A stretch of 64,000 nucleotides of DNA from Mediterraneibacter gnavus ATCC 29149 (GTDB lineage Bacteria; Bacillota; Clostridia; Lachnospirales; Lachnospiraceae). Position 1 is the stretch's first letter. Each line of letters begins with the position of its first letter. The DNA lies in the NCBI RefSeq assembly GCF_008121495.1, contig NZ_CP043051.1, positions 2,995,001 to 3,059,000 on the forward strand, read 5' to 3'. The notes under the pieces are model-generated. The model saw only the letters and a list, made by a program, of their open reading frames with translations, did no database searches and was not told the DNA's origin. The translations under genes were made by a program, and so were the position numbers. This document shows positions 22,317 through 29,466 of this stretch, one piece after another.

Positions 22317-23402
22317 ATGAACAGCGATATTTTTGAAATTATGCATAAAGATAGAAGAGTTGCAAGAATTGATTCTTCTGGAAGATGTAAGGTGTATTAC
22401 AAAAGTTTTATGCCGTATAACCTATATCTTGAAGAAGAAGAAGATGTTGATACTCTTGTTAATAATATTACAAATTTCAATTATTGGTGTGCAACAAGAG
22501 TTCTCACATTGGATAGAAAATACGCTAAAGAAATTTTGAACAGTATAGGAATGAATCAGGCTGTAACGGACAAGGATAGAGCAAAAGTGGCGTTATCATA
22601 TAGGTGTACATCATTGACAGATGTTTTCTGGGTAAGAAATAAAGGTGAAAAGATAACATTTTCTGAAGTGAATTTGTATGACAACCACTTGGAAAACATA
22701 TTTATTGATATTGCCCTACGTGGAAAACAATATACAGTCAATAATGAAGATCTGGCAAAAGATTTGTCTACAAATGGTGTTTTCCCAAAAGCCTGGAAAC
22801 GGACAGAAAAAGGATTTTCTCTGTTGAAAGACGGAGGAATAGAAGTTGTTGAGAAGGAACTTCTATCAAGTAAAATTTGTCAGTGTTTTGATGTAAAGCA
22901 GGTCATATACAACAGAAGTGTATTTGCTGAAGAACCGGTAACTATAAGTGAAAATATCACATCAAAGGACTTTTCCATTGTGTCTATGGAAGCATTTGAA
23001 GTGTATTCGCAAAATCATGACCGAAATATCCGAAAATATATTTTAGCACTTGATAAGCATGATTACTACATGATGAACATTATTGATTACCTTGTGGGAA
23101 ACACTGATCGTCACTGGGGAAACTGGGGAGTTCTGGTAAATAATGTGAATAATAAACCAGTATCTCTTCATCCATTGATGGATTTCAATAAGACATTTAA
23201 CTCGTATGAAACAATAGAAGGTTCTAATTGCCAGACTTGCTTTGGGAAAAGAATCAACCAGAAAGACGCTGCATTAGAAGCTGTAAGAAAAATTGGATTG
23301 AATCAAATCAAAGAAGTGAATTATGATTGGTTTGAATATTTTCCAGAATATGTTGGGATGTTCAAGAAACGGTATGGAATTTTGAAGAGAATAAATGATT
23401 GA
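22317..23402 (+). CDS. HipA-like Ser/Thr kinase-fold protein
   Basis: 361 residues from ATG 22317 after AAAAGGAATG. The C-terminal lobe carries YLVGNTDRHWGNWGVL (catalytic D264, Mg-binding N269) and HPLMDFNKTF (D289), matching the HipA/PI3-4-kinase-like active site. The N-terminal lobe is less alike. No HipB-type HTH partner lies directly upstream; the interrupted gene just before it ends in an HTH-like segment and may have been the partner. HipA kinases phosphorylate host proteins such as tRNA synthetases and cause dormancy; the target here is unknown. Related orphan kinases also occur on phages as superinfection factors. Confidence 0.75.
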   Translation: MNSDIFEIMHKDRRVARIDSSGRCKVYYKSFMPYNLYLEEEEDVDTLVNNITNFNYWCATRVLTLDRKYAKEILNSIGMNQAVTDKDRAKVALSYRCTSLTDVFWVRNKGEKITFSEVNLYDNHLENIFIDIALRGKQYTVNNEDLAKDLSTNGVFPKAWKRTEKGFSLLKDGGIEVVEKELLSSKICQCFDVKQVIYNRSVFAEEPVTISENITSKDFSIVSMEAFEVYSQNHDRNIRKYILALDKHDYYMMNIIDYLVGNTDRHWGNWGVLVNNVNNKPVSLHPLMDFNKTFNSYETIEGSNCQTCFGKRINQKDAALEAVRKIGLNQIKEVNYDWFEYFPEYVGMFKKRYGILKRIND

Positions 23403-23420
23403 TTTCAAGCGAGGGGAATT

Positions 23421-23615
23421 ATGAAGGAACAAAAAATATGCCCGTTTTGTGGTTCAGAAAAGGGATACTATGTAACAGAAAGAGTAATTAGAGATTTGTT
23501 TTTTAATTACAATAATGAGCCATGTGGAGCCACTGAGGATGTTACAGAATTTTGTAGTAAAAGGCGAAGGTGCATAAACTGTGATAAAATACTTCCGAAA
23601 AAGATGTTTGAGTAA
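23421..23615 (+). CDS. Zinc-ribbon protein, 64 residues
   Basis: ATG 23421 after GCGAGGGGAA. Two CxxC pairs (ICPFCGS near 6-11 and RCINCDK near 52-58) with a basic stretch KRRRC, consistent with a small nucleic-acid-binding zinc ribbon. Specific role unknown. Confidence 0.7.
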   Translation: MKEQKICPFCGSEKGYYVTERVIRDLFFNYNNEPCGATEDVTEFCSKRRRCINCDKILPKKMFE

Positions 23616-23646
23616 TATACAATCTAGGATATACAAGGAGAAATAT

Positions 23647-24033
23647 ATGTTTAAAATAGAAGTTGATTGTGTGAATGTGTGTACTTGTACCATTTCTGAT
23701 GAAGACGAACAAAGAATAAAAGACTATATAAAGAATAATCCAGAAAAATTTAAATTTATGTCAGATAAGGAGGCTATTGTAGAAGCTGTTTCTGAATTGG
23801 AAATTGATTTATATAATGATTATGTAGAGTCTGACAGTTATACAAATGATGTTCGATGGTCTGAATTTGAAGAACGTAGTGCGGAGGAAATATTGAATGG
23901 ATATAACCATTGCAAATCTAAATTGGGTTATGGTAATTTAAAAATAGAAGAACAAAGAAAATATTTTGAAGAACATCAACAGAAATTTAAGGAAATAATT
24001 AGAAAATATAATTCAGGACAAATATGCTGGTGA
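23647..24033 (+). CDS. Hypothetical acidic protein, 128 residues
   Basis: ATG 23647 after AAGGAGAAA. Starts MFKIEVDCVNVCTCTISDED with three Cys near the N-terminus, then strongly charged helices (RKYFEEHQQKFKEIIRKY). No family recognised. Confidence 0.65.
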   Translation: MFKIEVDCVNVCTCTISDEDEQRIKDYIKNNPEKFKFMSDKEAIVEAVSELEIDLYNDYVESDSYTNDVRWSEFEERSAEEILNGYNHCKSKLGYGNLKIEEQRKYFEEHQQKFKEIIRKYNSGQICW

Positions 24034-24112
24034 TCTTATATAAGAAATGTTGATAATAATTATGGTTAAATGGTAATAGTATTTTCGAATATTACGAAAA
24101 TGCGCAATAGAT

Positions 24113-24223
24113 ATGGACGGTATAGATAGTCAAGTTGAAACAATCTGTTGCGACACCGCAGAAGATATTGATTTTGATAAGAAAGAAATATTAAATCAAT
24201 GTGAATATGCTGAAGAAATATAG
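24113..24223 (+). CDS. Possible 36-residue acidic ORF or gene remnant
   Basis: ATG 24113 without a clear binding site; the same frame stays open upstream to 24080 with natural-looking residues (RKCAIDMDGIDSQVETICCD). It may be the tail of a decayed gene. Confidence 0.3.
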   Translation: MDGIDSQVETICCDTAEDIDFDKKEILNQCEYAEEI

Positions 24224-24251
24224 GTTTTATTTGGATTGAGAGGTGTTATAA

Positions 24252-24503
24252 TTGGATACTACAAATAAACATATTGGAAATCAATTGTCACAAATGTCCG
24301 ATAAAGATATAAAAGAAGTATTTGAACAATACGCACATAAATTAGAACTTGATAAATTTGATAACGGGAAAAATTGGGAAATTAGTGTGCTTCATATATT
24401 AAATGATATATTAATGTGTAATCATTTTGATAACAATGGAAATATGTTATTGATTGATGAAGACATAACTTCTGATAAATATTGGGACAAATTAAATGAC
24501 TAA
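24252..24503 (+). CDS. Hypothetical protein, 83 residues
   Basis: TTG 24252 after GAGAGGTG. Starts MDTTNKHIGNQLSQMSDKDI; acidic, helical. No family recognised. Confidence 0.6.
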   Translation: MDTTNKHIGNQLSQMSDKDIKEVFEQYAHKLELDKFDNGKNWEISVLHILNDILMCNHFDNNGNMLLIDEDITSDKYWDKLND

Positions 24504-24526
24504 AGTTGGTCAGATTGGAGCGTTTT

Positions 24527-24775
24527 ATGAGAAGAAATTTATTTATTGGCATTCCTAACGATAAATTGAAGGAATGCTATGAAAGTTATAAAAGAGTGCA
24601 ATGCAAACGAGAAGAGAAAAAGGAACTATTTTCTGAGTTAGCAATAGAATATGAAACAGAAGTTGGAGAAAAGGCTGCTATTGCAATATGTCAGTCTGAT
24701 ATGTTTAATGAAATTGCACATAGATATTTTAAAGCATATGATAGATTAGGCGTTTTAATAGATGATATGATGTGA
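24527..24775 (+). CDS. Hypothetical helical protein, 82 residues
   Basis: ATG 24527 after TTGGAGCG. Starts MRRNLFIGIPNDKLKECYES; charged helices. It ends 4 bases before the next gene. No family recognised. Confidence 0.62.
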   Translation: MRRNLFIGIPNDKLKECYESYKRVQCKREEKKELFSELAIEYETEVGEKAAIAICQSDMFNEIAHRYFKAYDRLGVLIDDMM

Positions 24776-24779
24776 TATT

Positions 24780-25028
24780 ATGGAAAAGAAATTTAAAACA
24801 GGAGATAGAGTTTATCATAGAAATTTAAAACAGTATGGGAAATTTATTGGTTATGCGTGGGAATCTGATGATGAGTGTGATGTTGAATTTGAGGAAGAAG
24901 ATGGATATGTAGAACAGAAACATGTAAGCGTCAGTTGGCTTGATTTAGCAGATAGCATAGAGCCTGTTTTAGCAGCTAATGGAGAACCTATTAAAGATCG
25001 TGGAAGTTTAATAGATTTTTCTAGATAG
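24780..25028 (+). CDS. SH3/KOW-like small protein, 82 residues
   Basis: ATG 24780, coupled to the previous gene. The pattern KTGDRVYHRNLKQYGKFIGY followed by CDVEFEEEDG and a third strand resembles a KOW/Tudor-type barrel, often nucleic-acid or protein binding. Function unknown. Confidence 0.62.
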   Translation: MEKKFKTGDRVYHRNLKQYGKFIGYAWESDDECDVEFEEEDGYVEQKHVSVSWLDLADSIEPVLAANGEPIKDRGSLIDFSR

Positions 25029-25063
25029 ATTCTAAGTTTTATATCAAATGAGGAGGTAATATA

Positions 25064-25477
25064 TTGTTATCGGTTAATGGTTCAGGATTTAAAGTGAATG
25101 GTAAATGGTATTATATCAACGATGTATTAAAATATCCGAATACAAGCATAAAGAGAATTATATTGTTTGGATTTTATGATAATGAACAGTATGAAGACAA
25201 TGATTGTGGTTGTGGTTTTTATACTGCGACAGTAGAACTTATTGGTAATGAATGGAAATTGGATAAAAAATCTATTTCCGGCATTGATTGGTATTCTTTG
25301 GGAGAAAAAGAAGAAGATAAAGATATTATAAGAGCTGTACAAGAAGTAGTTAGTCATGAGTGTGCTTATATGGACGAAAACGGTAAATGCTCTGTTAATG
25401 TATGTAAAGTTTGCAAAAATACATATGTTCCATGTGGTTCTTATGTTATAAATAAACCATATTATTCAAAAGATTAA
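25064..25477 (+). CDS. Hypothetical Cys-containing protein, 137 residues
   Basis: TTG 25064 with the strong site GAGGAGGTAATA. Central NDCGCGFYTATVEL and a C-terminal group of Cys (CSVNVCKVCKN) that could bind zinc. Soluble. No family recognised. Confidence 0.62.
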   Translation: MLSVNGSGFKVNGKWYYINDVLKYPNTSIKRIILFGFYDNEQYEDNDCGCGFYTATVELIGNEWKLDKKSISGIDWYSLGEKEEDKDIIRAVQEVVSHECAYMDENGKCSVNVCKVCKNTYVPCGSYVINKPYYSKD

Positions 25478-25497
25478 AATCCGTGAGGTGTAATTAT

Positions 25498-25833
25498 ATG
25501 TTACAATACAGAGAATTTCTTAGTTTAACAGATGAAGAAATTAAATTTATTCTTACTGAAATGTTCAATCCTACTAAGATTGTAAACATTGAAAGAGACA
25601 AAGAATGGAATAAAATCACAGTAGAAATGACAACTGGTGGTTGGGATGATGGCGAAGGTGGAGAATTTGAGATAGAGGATATAATCACTTTAAAGATGCC
25701 AACAGTTTATGATTGTGGTTTGGAAGTGGATTTTTCTTTAACAAGCGAAGATAAATTGAAATGGGAACAATTTTTGTTAGCAAAAGGATGTGATTATAGG
25801 TTAAAAGATAATCCATATATGGAAGAATGTTAG
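25498..25833 (+). CDS. Hypothetical acidic protein, 111 residues
   Basis: ATG 25498 after GTGAGGTG. Starts MLQYREFLSLTDEEIKFILT; acidic, with a Gly/Asp loop (TTGGWDDGEGGEFEIED). No family recognised. Confidence 0.65.
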   Translation: MLQYREFLSLTDEEIKFILTEMFNPTKIVNIERDKEWNKITVEMTTGGWDDGEGGEFEIEDIITLKMPTVYDCGLEVDFSLTSEDKLKWEQFLLAKGCDYRLKDNPYMEEC

Positions 25834-25874
25834 ATAAAAATTATTTAAAAATATAAAAAGGTTGGTGATTTTGT

Positions 25875-26030
25875 ATGGTAAAGAAATGTTTACTTAAAAG
25901 ATTTGGGATTTTAGAAGTAAATAAATATGTTGCGTATAGAGTACATCCTAATCCAGATTTATTATATATTTACTTCTATGACGATTGGCATACCGTTCCA
26001 AAGGAGGATGTCGAAATTATCAACATATAA
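25875..26030 (+). CDS. Hypothetical basic protein, 51 residues
   Basis: ATG 25875 after AAGGTTGGTG. Starts MVKKCLLKRFGILEVNKYVA; beta-type. No family recognised. Confidence 0.58.
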   Translation: MVKKCLLKRFGILEVNKYVAYRVHPNPDLLYIYFYDDWHTVPKEDVEIINI

Positions 26031-26072
26031 ATATAAATAGAATTTAACTTTCATCTGGGAGGTGTAAATGTT

Positions 26073-26237
26073 ATGAGAAAAGTAGTTTTAGAACCGCACA
26101 AAGAAAAGTCAAACTTATGGTGTTGGAATGTGTTGCAGTACAGTGAAAGCCAAGATACATGGTATAGCATTGGTTCCGGGATAGAAGTAAACTGGGATAT
26201 AGCAGCTAGAAAAGCTAAAGAAATAATAAAGATGTAA
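26073..26237 (+). CDS. Hypothetical protein, 54 residues
   Basis: ATG 26073 after GGGAGGTG. Starts MRKVVLEPHKEKSNLWCWNV; aromatic-rich. Last gene of the small-protein cluster, followed by a terminator. Confidence 0.58.
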   Translation: MRKVVLEPHKEKSNLWCWNVLQYSESQDTWYSIGSGIEVNWDIAARKAKEIIKM

Positions 26238-26249
26238 TAAATATATGTA

Positions 26250-26278
26250 AGACGATACTTATTCTGTATCGTCTTTTT
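26250..26278. terminator. Bidirectional terminator
   Basis: AGACGATAC (26250-26258) and GTATCGTCT (26266-26274) then TTTTT. It serves the plus-strand cluster; the convergent HTH gene ends inside it. Confidence 0.85.
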
Positions 26279-26525
26279 CATTGGATTCATGTAACTTGCA
26301 ATAATATAAAAGAAGTCTATTTAACGCTGGATCCTCAGATTTGAATAAATCAGTTGGAGTACATTCTAGTGCGATACATATTCTTTCTAGTGTGTCAAAA
26401 TTTATTTTGCTTGTATCTCCATCGTAAAGTTTACATGCCGCAGGATACCCGACCCCGATCGCTTTTGCAAATTGATTTTTATTCTGAAATTTTTTATCTA
26501 CCAGATCTTTAATATCTAAGCGCAT
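26259..26525 (-). CDS. HTH (Cro/CI-type) regulator divergent from the MazF-like toxin
   Basis: 88 residues. NQFAKAIGVGYPAACKLYDG gives the helix-turn-helix (residues about 17-36), followed by INFDTLERICIALECTPTDL, the usual tail. The shared intergenic region with the MazF-like gene carries inverted copies of TATACTGTAAA. It probably represses both directions and may act as the toxin's partner, since no MazE-type gene is present. Confidence 0.82.
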   Translation of the reverse strand: MRLDIKDLVDKKFQNKNQFAKAIGVGYPAACKLYDGDTSKINFDTLERICIALECTPTDLFKSEDPALNRLLLYYCKLHESNEKDDTE

Positions 26526-26553
26526 GTATTCACCACCTGTTCGTTATATATTG

Positions 26554-26644
26554 TTTACAGTATATAGTTTAGCATATATTCTTTAAAAAATAAATATATT
26601 TTATTGAATATACTCTTGACAATATACTGTAAAGAGTATATACT
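26554..26644 (+). promoter_or_regulatory. Promoter of the MazF-like gene with paired operators
   Basis: TTGACA (26616-26621), 17 bases, TATACT (26639-26644). The spacer holds TATACTGTAAA (26623-26633), and its exact complement TTTACAGTATA lies at 26554-26564 over the regulator's own start region. Binding at both would shut both divergent genes. Confidence 0.78.
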
Positions 26645-26698
26645 TATGATATCGAAAGAGAGAAGTACATAGATTAGGAGAAAGGAGGATGCGTAATT

Positions 26699-27070
26699 AT
26701 GAAAATTAAATTTGAAAAATTTGATATTGTAATGGTTGACTTTGGAGATAACACTATAGGAAGTGAACAAGGCGGGAAAAGACCAGCAATTATTGTACAG
26801 AATGATATAGGAAATCATTTCGCTGCAACAACCATCGTTATACCATTTAGTACAAAATTAAAAAAGATAAACCAACCTACGCATACTCTTATCAAAAAGG
26901 GAAGAGGTACAGGGTTGGTAAAAGATTCTATTGTTTTGTGCGAATGCATAAGAAATATTTCAGAATTAAGAATAGAAAAATACCTTGGAAAGATAACATC
27001 TATGGACGATAAACGTGCAATAAAGATTGCATGTGACGCAAATTTTATGTGGGGAGATGATGTGGCATGA
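26699..27070 (+). CDS. MazF/PemK-family toxin-like mRNA interferase
   Basis: 123 residues from ATG 26699 after AAAGGAGGATG. Family features in order: FDIVMVDFGDN, GSEQGGKRPAIIVQND (loop and RP motif near residues 21-36), ATTIVIPFST, then VKDSIVLCECIRNIS. Active members cleave single-stranded RNA. The conserved basic and Thr/Ser positions look kept. It overlaps the next gene by 4 bases (ATGA). Partner antitoxin: either the divergent HTH protein or the downstream gene; the classical MazE is absent. Confidence 0.85.
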   Translation: MKIKFEKFDIVMVDFGDNTIGSEQGGKRPAIIVQNDIGNHFAATTIVIPFSTKLKKINQPTHTLIKKGRGTGLVKDSIVLCECIRNISELRIEKYLGKITSMDDKRAIKIACDANFMWGDDVA

Positions 27071-27423
27071 GATATGTATTGATGGACATTGAAGAAGCTG
27101 TTAAGCACTGTAAAGGGAAAAAAGTTTTAGTTGCAGAACAAGACCTTGAAAATAATGAGGTGGTAGGTTTTGAAAGAAAAACTTTTCAGGAATGCAAGGA
27201 TATTATCGAGCGATCTGAAACAATAGCAAAAATTTGTGATGACTTTTTAAACCAGCTAAGAGTGTTTTCTGAAAAACAATTAGATTTGATGAACATAAAA
27301 CCTATCGGAACTATGAGTACAATATTAGTTCATGATCCTTTCCCGGATACAGAAGAACAGAAAAGAACAAAAAATCGAACAAACGTTCTGTCAACTATTG
27401 ACAAGAACAAGTGTTCGTGTTAA
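27067..27423 (+). CDS. Unrecognised protein coupled to the MazF-like gene
   Basis: 118 residues, ATG 27067 overlapping the toxin stop. Starts MRYVLMDIEEAVKHCKGKKV; middle helix KTFQECKDIIERSETIAKIC; C-terminal low-complexity tail. Coupled translation suggests a role with the toxin, maybe its antitoxin. No family recognised. Confidence 0.6.
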   Translation: MRYVLMDIEEAVKHCKGKKVLVAEQDLENNEVVGFERKTFQECKDIIERSETIAKICDDFLNQLRVFSEKQLDLMNIKPIGTMSTILVHDPFPDTEEQKRTKNRTNVLSTIDKNKCSC

Positions 27424-27444
27424 TATACTTTTTGTAAACATAAT

Positions 27445-27563
27445 AAAAAAGAAGAGACGGAAATCCATCACAGGTGCGCCAACACCTCCGGTTCCGGCTC
27501 TTCTAAAACCAAAAAACGCATTTCCCAAAAATGGGAGTGCTAAGAACAGCTTGCGCTATCCCT
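27445..27563 (-). ncRNA. Predicted small RNA, about 118 nt, minus strand
   Basis: Read on the minus strand: TTGACT, 17 bases, TATTAT, then a segment starting GTAGGGATAGCGCAAGCTG with a small CCCA-TTTT-TGGG hairpin, then a long stem (AGAAGAGCCGG with TTCCGTCTCTTCT, inner AGGTG with CACCT) followed by six T. Promoter, body and intrinsic terminator are all in place with no ORF. It lies antisense to read-through from the MazF-like operon. Confidence 0.65.
27450..27504 (-). terminator. Intrinsic terminator of the predicted small RNA
   Basis: AGAAGAG/CTCTTCT outer stem, CGGAA/TTCCG, inner AGGTG/CACCT; on the minus strand followed by TTTTTT. On the plus strand there is no T-run. Confidence 0.75.
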
Positions 27564-27569
27564 ACTAGT

Positions 27570-27598
27570 ATAATACATATTTTTTTCAAAGTAGTCAA
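27570..27598 (-). promoter_or_regulatory. Promoter of the predicted small RNA
   Basis: Minus strand TTGACT (27598-27593), 17 bases, TATTAT (27575-27570); an alternative TATACT lies at 27572-27567. Confidence 0.65.
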
Positions 27599-27763
27599 GC
27601 GTATCAGCTAAAAATTCCAAATATTGGAAAACTGAATATTGAAATTTACTTTTTATTCGTGTGGACAAGTTTCTAAACGTTTATTTCTGATGCAATTTTT
27701 TAAATAGGAGTGAAATAAACAGTGAATAACGCAATGAAAAGTAAAAAAGAAAGGGTGGTTGAA

Positions 27764-28414
27764 ATGAATTATGTCGTGACGAACGACAAATTGTACATTA
27801 GGTTAAGTTCTGATGGTTCTCCTGTAACTTGTTCTAAACGCAACGCTCAAGTATTTGAAAAGGACAAGGCGGATAATATTCTAAAGAATCTTCCAAAAGT
27901 ATTGAAGAACTTTCGTTTTAAAGTAAAACCTGTTCCACAATCTGAACAGGAAGTTCCTCAGAACAAAACAAAAACAGATAATGTGCAATCAGAAGAGAAG
28001 AAATACATAAGAAAAGATTCGTACATACCGTGCGACGAGGTTGTACAGTGGATCGAAAAATCAAGACAGTGTAGCGAATTTGTGGAAGACGCTACGAGAA
28101 GAAGAGCAGTATTACATAAAAAATTGGCAAATGTTGATCGTGAATTGTCAAACTGTATGCATCAGATTGAATTAGAAAAATGGAAGTCAGGTTGTGATGG
28201 ATACAAATTATATAAGTTGGAAAAAGAAATTCTTGAAAAACGAAGACAGATTAAAGATGAGTTGGTAATTATTCAATCTGTCCTGGACAATACAAAATGT
28301 ACGATTGGGATTAAGAATATTGAAAAGACTTTTAATCGTCTTGGTACTAGAAGATTTGAGATAAGAATCATTGAAGACGATGATTTCTTTGATGAATTAC
28401 AACCTGATTCATAG
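27764..28414 (+). CDS. Hypothetical protein with coiled-coil, 216 residues
   Basis: ATG 27764 after AAAGGGTGG; a GTG at 27722 with AGGAGTG is a possible earlier start. N-terminal beta segment (MNYVVTNDKLYIRLSSDG), Gln/Lys-rich linker, then a long helical region (RRRAVLHKKLANVDRELSNC and EKEILEKRRQIKDELVI) likely to form a coiled coil. No family recognised. It ends in a perfect hairpin. Confidence 0.68.
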   Translation: MNYVVTNDKLYIRLSSDGSPVTCSKRNAQVFEKDKADNILKNLPKVLKNFRFKVKPVPQSEQEVPQNKTKTDNVQSEEKKYIRKDSYIPCDEVVQWIEKSRQCSEFVEDATRRRAVLHKKLANVDRELSNCMHQIELEKWKSGCDGYKLYKLEKEILEKRRQIKDELVIIQSVLDNTKCTIGIKNIEKTFNRLGTRRFEIRIIEDDDFFDELQPDS

Positions 28415-28432
28415 TAATAATAGAATCAGGTT
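28401..28432. terminator. Hairpin overlapping two gene ends
   Basis: AACCTGATTC (28401-28410) and GAATCAGGTT (28423-28432), perfect 10-bp stem spanning the stop of the plus-strand gene. No T-run, so termination may be weak. Confidence 0.5.
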
Positions 28433-28440
28433 GTATGAAA

Positions 28441-28647
28441 CTACTTATCATCATTGATAAATTTGACTACATCCTCAATTTTACAATCGAAATATTTGCA
28501 AATGGTGTCAAGAGTGGACATAGAAATATATTCATCTTTACCAATCTTGGCTAATGTAGCCATACTTATTCCGGTTTCTAAACGAAATTGAGTTTTGCTT
28601 AAGTCGTTATCAATAAGCAGCTTCAGCAAAGGTTTGTATGAAAACAT
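28441..28647 (-). CDS. HTH (Cro/CI-type) repressor-like protein
   Basis: 68 residues. DLSKTQFRLETGISMATLAK is the helix-turn-helix, then MSTLDTICKYFDCKIEDVV. Divergent from the sigma-factor-like operon, with shared operators between. It may hold the element's replication/nucleotide module silent, in the manner of a lysogeny repressor. Confidence 0.82.
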   Translation of the reverse strand: MFSYKPLLKLLIDNDLSKTQFRLETGISMATLAKIGKDEYISMSTLDTICKYFDCKIEDVVKFINDDK

Positions 28648-28702
28648 ATTACACCTCCTAATATTTAGATTATAACATTATATATTCATATGTCAATGGA
28701 GG

Positions 28703-28757
28703 AATATTCAGATATGTGAATATATTTATTGACAAATATTCAGATGTGGTGTATGTT
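28703..28757 (+). promoter_or_regulatory. Promoter of the sigma-like operon with ATATTCA operators
   Basis: TTGACA (28729-28734), 17 bases, TATGTT (28752-28757). The near-palindrome AATATTCAGATATGTGAATAT at 28703-28723 ends 5 bases before the -35, and single ATATTCA copies lie at about 28683 and in the spacer. Confidence 0.7.
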
Positions 28758-28819
28758 GTATTCATAAAAGCGAATATAAAAATTAGATATCTAAATATTT
28801 TGTATGAGAGGTCATAAAG

Positions 28820-29446
28820 ATGGACAAGAATAAAATTCTCGAAGACTATATCGGAAATGATATGAAAAAAATTCGTAAAATATGCGACAAAATCATTTCC
28901 AAAACAAATATCCCGAAAATGTATTGGGATGATTATTATGATAAAGCTGTCGATATTCTTCTGAAGAGTATGGATACATATGATGAGTCGAAAAATTGTA
29001 AATTTAGTACATATTTCTATGGAAACCTTGTAAGAAGAAAAGAAACGTGGAAAAGAGATTGTATAAGGTTTAAAAGATGTAATCTTGTAATAGATAGTAA
29101 AGGAAAAATTATGAGAGATAAGGACGGAAATCCTATAGTTATTCCAGATATATCCATACATATGAAAGTTGATCCAGATGAAGATTACACGTTGGAAGAA
29201 GGCATTTCTTCTGGATTTAATTTAGAAGGGGAAATTATAAATAGACTTCACCCCACAACAGATAAAATTGAAATGTATAAGAGCAATTTATCTTATAAGC
29301 AACAAAAGGCGGTCGATCTCATATGCGATGGATACACTCAAGATGAAATTATTGAAGAATTAAACATAACAGAAAGAGAATATAAAGACAATATACTTGG
29401 GACTATGCGTCTTTATGAAAATGTAAAAGTGTTATTGTGCGAATAA
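28820..29446 (+). CDS. Sigma-70-family-like RNA polymerase sigma factor
   Basis: 208 residues from ATG 28820 after GAGAGGTC. Region 2-like part (about 40-80): YYDKAVDILLKSMDTYDESK, then CKFSTYFYGNLVRRKETWKRD, the KF-TY helix that contacts core polymerase and the -10 site. Region 4-like HTH near the end: LSYKQQKAVDLICDGYTQDE and IIEELNITEREYK. The domain between is longer than in ECF factors. Expected role: redirect host polymerase to element promoters. First gene of the operon and under a divergent repressor. Confidence 0.75.
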   Translation: MDKNKILEDYIGNDMKKIRKICDKIISKTNIPKMYWDDYYDKAVDILLKSMDTYDESKNCKFSTYFYGNLVRRKETWKRDCIRFKRCNLVIDSKGKIMRDKDGNPIVIPDISIHMKVDPDEDYTLEEGISSGFNLEGEIINRLHPTTDKIEMYKSNLSYKQQKAVDLICDGYTQDEIIEELNITEREYKDNILGTMRLYENVKVLLCE

Positions 29447-29466
29447 AAAATTGGAGGAATATAATC

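Larger units (their letters stand above)
27424..27763. other. Gene-free stretch containing a predicted minus-strand small RNA
   Basis: No plus-strand gene: a frame across 27332-27568 is open but repeats no protein-like features. The minus strand carries a promoter, structured segment and terminator (27445-27598). The rest, 27600-27720, is AT-rich without signals. Confidence 0.55.

Noticed and set aside
27332..27568. 78-codon plus-strand frame over the small-RNA region
   Set aside because: Overlaps the end of the coupled gene, and its second half is explained by the minus-strand RNA hairpins.
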